A program made the position numbers and the translations under genes. Shown here piece by piece: positions 1-5,139 of a DNA stretch of 5,706 nt. Below the pieces are notes generated by a model. It saw nothing but the letters and a program-made list of their open reading frames with translations, was not told where the DNA came from and ran no database searches. Origin of the DNA: Candidatus Omnitrophota bacterium (lineage in GTDB: Bacteria > Omnitrophota > Gorgyraeia > Gygaellales > UBA12090); contig DOMD01000042.1 of assembly GCA_003510525.1 (NCBI GenBank), forward strand, positions 1-5,706, in the 5' to 3' direction. Each line of letters begins with the position of its first letter. Position 1 is the stretch's first letter.

Positions 1-260
1 GGCAGGTCAGGATAAAAATAATGCTTGCGGTCAAACTTGGTAAAATTCTGGATTTGGCAGTTTAAGGCCAAAGCTACCTTCATCCCGTGCTCAAAAGCCA
101 TCTCATTAAGCACCGGCAGGCTTCCCGGAAAACCCAGGCACACCGGACAAGTCCGCGTATTAGCCAGGGCCCCGAATTCATTAAGGCACCCACAAAAGGC
201 CTTGGTCTTAGTCTTTAACTGAGCATGCACTTCTAAACCGATAACTGTCTCATAAAACAT
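1..260 (-). CDS. gatB: Asp/Glu-tRNA(Asn/Gln) amidotransferase subunit B, N-terminal part (cut by window edge)
   Basis: GatB binds the misacylated tRNA and holds the kinase/transamidase site that activates Glu or Asp on the tRNA and amidates it with ammonia channelled from GatA; it acts in the cytoplasm as part of GatCAB. Only the first 86 codons are visible. They read the family's N-terminal hallmark: [20 protein letters not shown] at residues 3-22, [19 protein letters not shown] at 34-52, and [13 protein letters not shown] at 74-86. Cysteines 23, 25, 38 and 41 form the CxC...CxxC set seen in zinc-containing GatB proteins. The ATG at 260-258 fits the usual family start. No Shine-Dalgarno precedes it: the upstream bases are a C/A-rich repeat. 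The start overlaps the stop of the four-helix gene by 11 nt, so translational coupling is likely (inference). Identity is very secure; the C-terminus lies outside the window. Confidence 0.96.
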   Translation of the reverse strand, partial: MFYETVIGLEVHAQLKTKTKAFCGCLNEFGALANTRTCPVCLGFPGSLPVLNEMAFEHGMKVALALNCQIQNFTKFDRKHYFYPDL

Positions 261-672
261 AGTTGGTTAGTTTGTTGGTTTGTTGGTTGGTTAGTTTGTT
301 GGTGTTGGACTTTCTCTTTTGTTGATTTTTTATAAACGCATTAAGTTGAGGCGCTAAGTTATTAATTCTATCAATAAATTTATCGCAAGTATCCATCGTT
401 AATAATTTCCTATTTGTGGCTCTTTTAAGCCAATATTTAGTTTCTTTAAGCGAGCCTCTGGATATATAAAGAAAATTTATAGCATCTTTTGGATGGAATC
501 TTCCCTGACTCTCAACTATATTAGCTCCTATTGAATCCGCGGCTTTAACTAATTGCTTGCCTATACTATCTTTGGCAAAATAATTCCATACGATAACTTC
601 GTCCCAAATTTTATCAGCTATTTCTTCAGCCTCTTTTAATATCCTAAGATTCTCAATCTGCTCAAATGCCAT
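250..672 (-). CDS. Four-helix-bundle protein of the 23S rRNA intervening-sequence (IVP) family
   Basis: This is a 140-residue protein of the S23/IVP four-helix-bundle family, whose members are encoded in 23S rRNA intervening sequences and also occur as solitary genes; their biochemical role is unknown, though basic members and the related Avd protein suggest nucleic-acid binding. Visible hallmarks are the helix-2 motif [15 protein letters not shown] (44-58), then a [16 protein letters not shown] helix 3 (67-78), with helices at about 3-28, 32-55, 61-88 and 93-117. Residues about 122-140 ([18 protein letters not shown]) are low complexity because the frame runs into the flanking repeat. No clear Shine-Dalgarno precedes the ATG at 672. 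The gene sits between gatA and gatB, where it is not a normal operon member, and is flanked by inverted-repeat arms. It is more A+T-rich than its neighbours by eye. Family assignment is firm; function is unknown. Confidence 0.9.
   Translation of the reverse strand: MAFEQIENLRILKEAEEIADKIWDEVIVWNYFAKDSIGKQLVKAADSIGANIVESQGRFHPKDAINFLYISRGSLKETKYWLKRATNRKLLTMDTCDKFIDRINNLAPQLNAFIKNQQKRKSNTNKLTNQQTNKLTNYVL
261..309. repeat. Left G/T-rich repeat arm (gatB side)
   Basis: An imperfect run of GGTT, AGTT and TGTT words ends right beside the gatB start codon. On the coding strand it reads as CAAACTAACCAAC-type words and encodes the low-complexity Asn/Thr/Lys/Leu tail of the four-helix protein. It is the partner of the right arm at 695-726. 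Confidence 0.85.
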
Positions 673-694
673 CTAAAATCTACTTAATTATCCA

Positions 695-726
695 CCCAAC
701 TAACCAACTAACCAACTAACCAACTA
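695..726. repeat. Right tandem repeat arm, about 3.75 copies of CAACTAAC (gatA side)
   Basis: Bases 697-726 are three perfect copies of the 8-mer CAACTAAC followed by CAACTA. The repeat supplies the TAG stop codon of gatA (724-726) and lies upstream of the four-helix gene. It is the inverted partner of the tract at 261-309. Confidence 0.9.
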
Positions 727-2157
727 TATTTTAGGTTTCAGCTTATGCCAGGGAGTGGCTTGCTCGTAATTATAGGCAACTCGAAAAAGCGTTTCCTCAT
801 CAAAGGCCTTGGCGGTTATCTGCAGTCCTATGGGCAGTCCCGCTTTGTTTGAGCCGCAAGGAACGGATATTGCCGGCACCCCGGCGAGGTTAGCCGAGAT
901 GGTATAGACATCCGAAAGATACATCGCCAGGGGATTCTCTAACTTTTCCCCCAGGCGAAACGCGGTGGTCGGCGAGGTAGGGGTAACTATGCAGTCATAT
1001 TCCTTAAAAACCTCGGTGAAATCCCGGGCAATCAGGGCCCGCACTTTAAGCGCTCTCAAATAATAGGCCTCATAATAACCGTGGGATAACACATAAGTCC
1101 CTAAAATAATCCTGCGCTTGGCCTCCGGGCCAAATCCTGCTTGGCGGGTTTTTTTATACATCGTAATAAGATTATCCGCGTTCCTTGCCCGCAGGCCATA
1201 TTGCACCCCGTCAAAACGGGCCAGGTTAGAGCTGGCCTCAGCCGTAGCCACGATATAATACACCCCCACCGCGTATTCGGTATGCGGCAGGCTGACTTCA
1301 CTCACCACTGCCCCCAGCTTTCTCAATTGGGCAATTGCTTCCTCAACGGCTTCCTTAACTTCTCTGTCTAATCCCTCAAGCTCGCCATCTCCGGATAAAC
1401 TAAAATATTCCTTAGGGACGCCGATTTTTATACCCTTAATATCTTTTTCTAAGGATTTCTGATAATCCCCGACCGGTAAATTTAAAGACGTGGAATCATT
1501 AGGGTCATAGCCGGAAATTATACCGGTAAGATACGCGTTATCCCGGACATCTTTGGTCAGCGGGCCGATCTGGTCCAGGCTGGAGGCAAAGGCAATCAGT
1601 CCGTAACGGGAAACCCGGCCGTAGGTAGGCTTAAGCCCCACCACCCCGCAAAAAGAAGCCGGCTGGCGGATTGAACCGCCGGTATCCGAGCCCAAAGCCC
1701 AGACTGCCTCATCCGCGGCCACTGCCGCGGCTGAGCCGCCGGAGGAGCCGCCGGGAACACAATCCGGATTCCAGGGGTTACGGGTAGGAAAGAACGCGGA
1801 ATTTTCACAGGATGAACCAAAGGCAAATTCATCCATATTAGTCTGGCCCTGGATAACAAAACCGGATTTTTTTAACCTTTGGATTACCGTGGCGTCATAA
1901 GGCGGGATAAAGTTTTCTAGAATTTTGGAAGCGCAAGTGGTAAGCTGTCCTTGGATGCAAATATTATCTTTGACGGCTATAGGGATACCGGAGGCAGTAT
2001 TATCGGTAAAACGCGCGAAGGCCTTAACCTTGCCCTCAACTGCCTTTGTTCTTAGGCTTTGAGATTCCAAAATATCCGCGATACCTATCTTTTTTTGTTT
2101 TATCAAATCTAAGAGTTCAAGACCGGTGAGGGCGTAGAGGGGTTTTTCAGCAGGCAT
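724..2157 (-). CDS. gatA: Asp/Glu-tRNA(Asn/Gln) amidotransferase subunit A (glutaminase)
   Basis: GatA hydrolyses glutamine (or asparagine) to release ammonia, which is channelled to GatB for amidation of Glu-tRNA(Gln) or Asp-tRNA(Asn). The 477-residue product is normal family length. The amidase-signature Ser-cisSer-Lys triad is visible: Lys63 in AVKDN, the cis-serine Ser138 in [11 protein letters not shown], and the nucleophile Ser162 in [12 protein letters not shown]. The family block [20 protein letters not shown] follows at 171-190, and the C-terminal ISVPCG...GLPIGLQI block at 430-447. The ATG directly abuts the gatC stop (TAAATG, no gap), and an AAGG about 11 nt upstream inside gatC may serve as ribosome binding site. 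The TAG stop is formed at the edge of the repeat arm that begins the inserted block. The gene is complete and appears functional. Confidence 0.97.
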   Translation of the reverse strand: MPAEKPLYALTGLELLDLIKQKKIGIADILESQSLRTKAVEGKVKAFARFTDNTASGIPIAVKDNICIQGQLTTCASKILENFIPPYDATVIQRLKKSGFVIQGQTNMDEFAFGSSCENSAFFPTRNPWNPDCVPGGSSGGSAAAVAADEAVWALGSDTGGSIRQPASFCGVVGLKPTYGRVSRYGLIAFASSLDQIGPLTKDVRDNAYLTGIISGYDPNDSTSLNLPVGDYQKSLEKDIKGIKIGVPKEYFSLSGDGELEGLDREVKEAVEEAIAQLRKLGAVVSEVSLPHTEYAVGVYYIVATAEASSNLARFDGVQYGLRARNADNLITMYKKTRQAGFGPEAKRRIILGTYVLSHGYYEAYYLRALKVRALIARDFTEVFKEYDCIVTPTSPTTAFRLGEKLENPLAMYLSDVYTISANLAGVPAISVPCGSNKAGLPIGLQITAKAFDEETLFRVAYNYEQATPWHKLKPKI

Positions 2158-2445
2158 TTATTCGATTACCTTGGGCACCCGGAAATGCCCTTTCAGGCTT
2201 TCCGGGGCGTTTTTCAAGACCTGGGCATTCGACAGGGATTCTCTGGGAACATCGGCCCTTAAAACATTCTGAATATCCAGAACATGGCTCATCGGCTGAA
2301 CTGAGGAAATATCCGCTTTTTTAAGCTTCTCAATAAATTCCAGCACTGATTCCAACTGCCCGGAAAATAAATTCAATTCTTCCTGATTCAATTCTATCCT
2401 GGCTAAATTCGCCACCTTCTGGACATCATCTTTGGAAATTATCAT
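2158..2445 (-). CDS. gatC: Asp/Glu-tRNA(Asn/Gln) amidotransferase subunit C
   Basis: GatC is the small, non-catalytic subunit that wraps around the GatA-GatB interface and stabilises the heterotrimer. The 95-residue product has family-typical length and motifs: ISKDDVQKVANLARIEL at 3-19, FSGQLESVLEFIEKL at 27-41, the PMSHVLDIQNVLRAD linker at 51-65, and the C-terminal NAPESLKGHFRVPKVIE at 79-95. It is the first gene of the gatC-gatA-(four-helix)-gatB run, and its stop is immediately followed by the gatA ATG. The start at 2445 fits the normal N-terminus. A consensus promoter ends only 6 nt before this ATG, leaving no room for a Shine-Dalgarno, so the mRNA is predicted to be leaderless. Confidence 0.96.
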   Translation of the reverse strand: MIISKDDVQKVANLARIELNQEELNLFSGQLESVLEFIEKLKKADISSVQPMSHVLDIQNVLRADVPRESLSNAQVLKNAPESLKGHFRVPKVIE

Positions 2446-2451
2446 TCTTGA

Positions 2452-2480
2452 ATTATAACACCGCTTACTATAGCTGTCAA
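2452..2480 (-). promoter_or_regulatory. Consensus sigma70 promoter with extended -10, driving gatC-gatA
   Basis: On the minus strand a perfect TTGACA (2480-2475) is followed by exactly 17 bp and a perfect TATAAT (2457-2452). The TG one base upstream of the -10 also gives an extended -10 element (TGTTATAAT). Counting 7 nt from the last base of the -10 puts +1 at about 2445, the A of the gatC ATG, so transcription from here would give a leaderless mRNA. This match is far better than chance expectation in a short intergenic gap. Confidence 0.88.
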
Positions 2481-2483
2481 AGT

Positions 2484-2517
2484 AAAAAACCCTCGATAAC
2501 TCACGATTGGTTATTCG
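2484..2517 (-). terminator. Weak rho-independent terminator candidate after the TonB-like gene
   Basis: On the minus strand CGAATAAC pairs with GTTATCG (one bulged A, loop CAATCGTGA), followed by AGGG and six T residues. The stem is short and A/T-rich, and the T run starts 4 nt after it, so this is only a candidate. It overlaps the stop codon of the TonB-like gene and lies just upstream of the gatC promoter, a sensible place to end transcription. Confidence 0.3.
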
Positions 2518-3221
2518 CCTTGCTGTTCTATAAAATGAATAATGACACTGAAGGTGGCCAGGGGTGAGTCTAATTCTTTGGGCAGGGGAGGAAACGGCGA
2601 GGCATCCAACAAGCCTTCGACAGCCATACGTTTTAATCTTTCGCTGGCCTGGCTTTTCTCATCAATCACCCGATACTCCAGAAGTGAACCGTCAGCCTTC
2701 AGGGCGAATTTAAGGCAGACCACGCCTTCATCGCTGACCTCGGAAAACTTATTATACAGGCATCTTCTGACGCGCTCGCGCAGGAAATTATTATAGGTAA
2801 GATAGGCCGGTTTCCGGGCAAGTTTAAGCGAAGATTCCATCTCCACCTCAGAAAGCTTAATCGGGGCGTTGCGTGAAAACTCAATTCTTCCCAGGGCGGG
2901 TTTTTGAGCTGACTTTGAGAACATTGCCGAAACATCATCGCGCTTGGCGCCGGAAAAGGGCAGGCTGTCCTCGAGAAACTTATTATCGGCGGATAAAGAC
3001 AGAGGCTGACTTAAGCTAAGTTTATCCGGGTTATCCCGGGCTTTACTTCTAATCCGGGCCTTTTCTAAAACTGCCGGTTTAATCTTTAAATAATTGACCT
3101 CTATTCCCTTAATTATCTTATCTTTAGGCAGGATATTCAGCGCCGACAAGGAAAATAAAATAAGGATATGCGCCGATAAGGATATAGCCAGGGCCCAGGG
3201 GAAATTCTTATTCATAGACAT
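2511..3221 (-). CDS. TonB-family energy-transducing protein
   Basis: TonB-type proteins are anchored in the inner membrane, span the periplasm and pass proton-motive-force energy from ExbB/ExbD-like motors to outer-membrane receptors. The 236-residue product has a short basic N-terminus and one transmembrane helix at about 9-30 containing Ser14-x3-His18, the spacing of the SxxxH motif of TonB/TolA transmembrane helices. A variable Lys/Ser-rich linker follows (about 31-138), without the strong Pro-Glu/Pro-Lys runs of classical TonB. The C-terminal domain (about 140-233) is TonB-like: NNFLRERVRRCLYNKF, then VVCLKFALKADGSLLEYRVI, then LDASPFPPLP and a final beta strand. Two ATGs (3221 and 3215) are possible starts and neither has a clear Shine-Dalgarno. 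No exbB, exbD or receptor gene is in the window, so the partner is unknown; a TolA-like or generic TonB-C role is possible. Confidence 0.8.
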   Translation of the reverse strand: MSMNKNFPWALAISLSAHILILFSLSALNILPKDKIIKGIEVNYLKIKPAVLEKARIRSKARDNPDKLSLSQPLSLSADNKFLEDSLPFSGAKRDDVSAMFSKSAQKPALGRIEFSRNAPIKLSEVEMESSLKLARKPAYLTYNNFLRERVRRCLYNKFSEVSDEGVVCLKFALKADGSLLEYRVIDEKSQASERLKRMAVEGLLDASPFPPLPKELDSPLATFSVIIHFIEQQGE

Positions 3222-3253
3222 AATTTAGCTAAACAACCATAAACTATCATTGC

Positions 3254-3393
3254 TGTCCAAATTAGCCGCTGTCATTCCCGCGAAAGCGGGAATCCACGAC
3301 GAGAATATTTTCTGGATACCCGCTTTCGCGGGTATGACAATTTTGGAATCTCAAAATGATTTTGTCGACATTAATCATTGGCTATTTTGGACA
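3254..3393. mobile_element. Putative MITE-like element with 14-bp terminal inverted repeats
   Basis: The ends are TGTCCAAATTAGCC (3254-3267) and, read on the other strand from 3393, TGTCCAAAATAGCC, a 13 of 14 match as terminal inverted repeats. Inside lie a REP-like hairpin doublet (3270-3339) and a smaller AATGATT/AATCATT stem (about 3355-3379). There is no coding potential. The 140-bp length, nested palindromes and flanking direct repeats suit a non-autonomous miniature element. It fills most of the gap between dedA and the TonB-like gene. Confidence 0.5.
3270..3339. repeat. REP-like palindromic doublet (two convergent GC-rich hairpins)
   Basis: Two copies in inverted orientation occupy 3270-3296 and 3313-3339, matching at 25 of 27 positions. 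Each copy is itself a hairpin: ATTCCCGC-GAAA-GCGGGAAT in the first, and ATACCCGC-TTTC-GCGGGTAT in the second. The two differences are paired, a T-A base pair replaced by A-T, so the hairpin is preserved. Very similar palindromes are common in intergenic DNA of many bacteria. Placed downstream of dedA, it could also act as a transcript-end or mRNA-stabilising structure. Confidence 0.88.
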
Positions 3394-3430
3394 CGAGTAA
3401 TAAACTATATGTTATCAACTATACTCTAAT

Positions 3431-4069
3431 TTATTTCCGCGGCTTTCTCATCTTCAGGAATTCGATAACCGCCGGAATCACGGAAAGGACAATGATTGCC
3501 AATATCACCTCTGAGAAATGCTCTTTAACTAAAGGGATATTCCCGAAATAAAACCCCGCGCAATAAAAAAGCAGGATCCAGACACACCCTCCGATTACAT
3601 TATACATCAGGAACTTCGGATAATCCATACGCACAATTCCGGCCACAAAAGGCGCGAAGGTGCGCACTATAGGCAAAAAACGGGCCAGGATAATGGTCTT
3701 GCCTCCGTACTTTTTATAGAAATGGTGGGTGCGGTCAAGATATTCTTTCTTAAAAAAAGGTATATGTTTGGCCTGAGTAAGCCGCTTGCCGAAATATTTG
3801 CCTATCGCGTAATTTAGGCTGTCTCCGGCAATCGCCGCCGCCAGCAATATTCCTCCCATAAGAAACGGCTGGAACGCGCCTTGGGCCGAAAAAGCCCCGA
3901 CCACAAAAAGCAGGGAATCTCCCGGCAAAAATGGGGTTAAGACCAAACCGGTCTCGGCAAAAATTATCCCGAAGAGAACAAGATAGGTCCATGCTCCGCA
4001 CTGCTGAATAATAACCATTAAATGATCATCAAAATGCATAAAGAAACCAAGAATGCCCGGTAATTCCAT
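3431..4069 (-). CDS. DedA-family (SNARE-associated domain) integral membrane protein
   Basis: DedA proteins are polytopic inner-membrane proteins, with members implicated in flipping lipid carriers such as undecaprenyl phosphate and phosphatidylethanolamine and in envelope and proton homeostasis. The 212-residue product has normal length. Conserved features include FAETGLVLTPFLPGDSLLF (37-55) with Glu39 and Asp51, GDSLNYAIGKYFGKR (82-96), and ILARFLPIVRTFAPFVAGIVRM (127-148) with Arg130 and Arg136. These four residues correspond to those known to be essential in E. coli YqjA/YghB. Membrane segments are visible at about 26-44, 50-65, 70-90, 153-176 and 187-205, and the C-terminal tail is basic. 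The ATG at 4069 is supported by an AGAGGAG ribosome binding site. Substrate cannot be told from sequence. Confidence 0.93.
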   Translation of the reverse strand: MELPGILGFFMHFDDHLMVIIQQCGAWTYLVLFGIIFAETGLVLTPFLPGDSLLFVVGAFSAQGAFQPFLMGGILLAAAIAGDSLNYAIGKYFGKRLTQAKHIPFFKKEYLDRTHHFYKKYGGKTIILARFLPIVRTFAPFVAGIVRMDYPKFLMYNVIGGCVWILLFYCAGFYFGNIPLVKEHFSEVILAIIVLSVIPAVIEFLKMRKPRK

Positions 4070-4080
4070 AGTATTTTTAT

Positions 4081-4087
4081 CTCCTCT
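4081..4087 (-). promoter_or_regulatory. Shine-Dalgarno site of the DedA gene
   Basis: AGAGGAG on the minus strand lies 11 nt before the ATG at 4069. It is the only strong Shine-Dalgarno seen in the window, supports this start, and shows that the organism does use canonical ribosome binding sites. That makes their absence before gatC, the four-helix gene and gatB more notable. Confidence 0.75.
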
Positions 4088-4095
4088 CTAATCGC

Positions 4096-4177
4096 TAAAA
4101 CGCGAAAATGGATAAGAAAATTTTTACGCCTTCGCGGTGTGCGTTATTTTTAACCTATTTCGCGTTTTCGCGTTTTA
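4096..4177. repeat. Perfect 13-bp inverted repeat spanning the cstA 3' end and the cstA-dedA spacer
   Basis: TAAAACGCGAAAA at 4096-4108 is the exact reverse complement of TTTTCGCGTTTTA at 4165-4177, separated by 56 nt. The right arm includes a tandem CGCGTTTT unit and encodes the final KTRKRE residues of CstA. The 56 nt between hold further CGCG-containing words (for example TTCGCGGTGTGCG) but no clean terminator. It is probably a small palindromic repeat that has extended the end of cstA. Confidence 0.65.
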
Positions 4178-5136
4178 AAAAACAACACCCTCGCCGCCTC
4201 CATAATCAATAGCACACTCAAACCCAAAAGCAGGATCCCGCATACACCTAAGAGCCAGATATCCGCTGAAGGGAAAACTCCGCCTGATATATTAAACAAT
4301 GACTTCACAAAAGGCAGGCTCAAATTAACCAATGCCCAGGAAGTTACCGTGAACATAAATATCATCGGCAAGATAGTATACCATGGCCGGCGTCCTAAAT
4401 GAATAAGCCAAAGCGATACCGCCAGCAGAATAATACTGGCCAATAGCTGGTTGCTGGCCCCGAACAACGGCCAGGCGGCTAAATACCCTTTCTCTTTAGA
4501 GGCCATCAGAAAAACAAACGGCAGTAACACGCTGGCAAGGCCGGCCAATAAGCCCCCCTTCTTTGAAGACATCCCGGTTAACTCCTGGAAGATATAACGC
4601 GCCAGCCGCGTGCAGACATCCAATGTGTCATACACAAAAGTAGAGAATGCCAGCAGGGCAAAGGTAAACGCTAATTGATACGGAATATTAAAAAGCGCCA
4701 AAGATTTGGCAATCCCGCCGGCATAAATAAGATTTGGGTCGGCTTTTAAAAGAGGGCTGTTTTTGGGTAAAATAATTACGGTAATAATCGCCAGCACCGC
4801 CACCAGGCCCTCAAGAAGCATCGCGCCATAGGTTATCGGCACGCAGTCTCTTTCCTTCTTCACCTGCTTGGCGGTGGTTCCGGAGGAGACAATCCCGTGG
4901 AATCCGGAACAAGCGCCGCAGGCAATCGTAATAAAAAGAATCGGGAATACATTTTTTCCGTTTGCCAGGCTCTTCAGCCCGCTGAGGTTAATAGCCGGAT
5001 ATTCTATGGAGAATCCCCCGCACAATGCCCCGGCCAGGCCGATAAATATAACCAGATACAAAAACCAGCCGCCCAAATACCCCCGCGGCTGAAGCAAAAG
5101 CCAAACCGGGATTACAGAAGCAATGAGGCAATAAAA
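4150..5136 (-). CDS. cstA: CstA-family transporter, C-terminal segment downstream of an in-frame TAG
   Basis: This is the C-terminal part (about 328 codons) of the carbon-starvation protein A family, polytopic inner-membrane importers of peptides or pyruvate (CstA/BtsT). It continues in the same frame after the TAG at 5139-5137: CLIASVIPVWLLLQPRGYLGG joins exactly where the family expects it. The hallmark GACSGFHGIVSSGTTAKQ and the downstream YGAMLLEG motif are intact, followed by several membrane helices and FGASNQLLAS. No ATG lies near the beginning and the first possible start is a TTG at 5097 without a Shine-Dalgarno, so separate translation is unlikely. The last residues (KTRKREIG) are encoded by an inverted repeat. 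Either the gene is a recent pseudogene, the TAG is read through, or the base is a sequence error. Confidence 0.85.
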   Translation of the reverse strand, partial: FYCLIASVIPVWLLLQPRGYLGGWFLYLVIFIGLAGALCGGFSIEYPAINLSGLKSLANGKNVFPILFITIACGACSGFHGIVSSGTTAKQVKKERDCVPITYGAMLLEGLVAVLAIITVIILPKNSPLLKADPNLIYAGGIAKSLALFNIPYQLAFTFALLAFSTFVYDTLDVCTRLARYIFQELTGMSSKKGGLLAGLASVLLPFVFLMASKEKGYLAAWPLFGASNQLLASIILLAVSLWLIHLGRRPWYTILPMIFMFTVTSWALVNLSLPFVKSLFNISGGVFPSADIWLLGVCGILLLGLSVLLIMEAARVLFFKTRKREIG

Positions 5137-5139
5137 CTA
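5137..5139 (-). other. In-frame amber (TAG) codon interrupting cstA
   Basis: The coding strand reads GTG CTG TTA TAG TTT TAT TGC. Upstream and downstream protein segments match the same family with no missing or duplicated residues and no frame change. A single base change from TTG (Leu) would give this TAG. gatA also ends in TAG in this window, so TAG is used as a normal stop. Confidence 0.85.

Larger units (their letters stand above)
253..733 (-). mobile_element. Putative IVS-like insertion carrying the four-helix gene, bounded by inverted repeats
   Basis: The block between gatA and gatB is bounded by an inverted repeat. On the plus strand the left arm is TAAAACATAGTTGGTTAG (253-270); the reverse complement of the right arm (716-733) is TAAAATATAGTTGGTTAG, so 17 of 18 bases match. 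Inward of this both arms continue as 4/8-bp-periodic G/T-rich repeats that still pair imperfectly (about 16 of the next 21 positions). The only gene inside is the IVP-family protein, the same content as 23S rRNA intervening sequences, which also have complementary ends forming a long stem. The arms contain the last codons and TAG stop of gatA and the start codon of gatB. No transposase or clear target-site duplication is seen, so mobility is inferred. Confidence 0.55.
3239..3408. repeat. 9-bp direct repeat flanking the palindromic element (possible target-site duplication)
   Basis: ATAAACTAT occurs at 3239-3247 and again at 3400-3408, either side of the palindromic element at 3254-3393. It is directly repeated and 9 bp long, a size made by several transposase families, but the sequence is A/T-rich and lies 6 bp outside each terminal repeat. 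A target-site duplication is therefore only possible, not shown. Confidence 0.4.

Noticed and set aside
250..672. Four-helix gene as an Avd accessory protein of a diversity-generating retroelement
   Set aside because: The fold family is related, but no reverse transcriptase, template repeat or variable repeat is in the window.
695..726. Tandem 8-mers as a CRISPR array
   Set aside because: The units are contiguous 8-bp repeats without spacers; no cas genes are present.
1141..1371. Plus-strand open frame inside gatA
   Set aside because: It is antisense to a fully conserved gatA and has no recognisable protein features; the same holds for the other plus-strand frames opposite gatB, the TonB-like gene and cstA.
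3222..3260. Promoter for the TonB-like gene at the edge of the palindromic element
   Set aside because: A TTGGAC-like hexamer is present on the minus strand, but no -10 box lies at acceptable spacing.
4109..4164. Rho-independent terminator between cstA and dedA
   Set aside because: Only 4-bp GC stems (ACGC/GCGT) form, with no T run directly after them on the minus strand.
5137..5139. TAG as pyrrolysine or a reassigned codon
   Set aside because: gatA appears to end normally at TAG and no pyl genes are visible; one codon cannot establish recoding.
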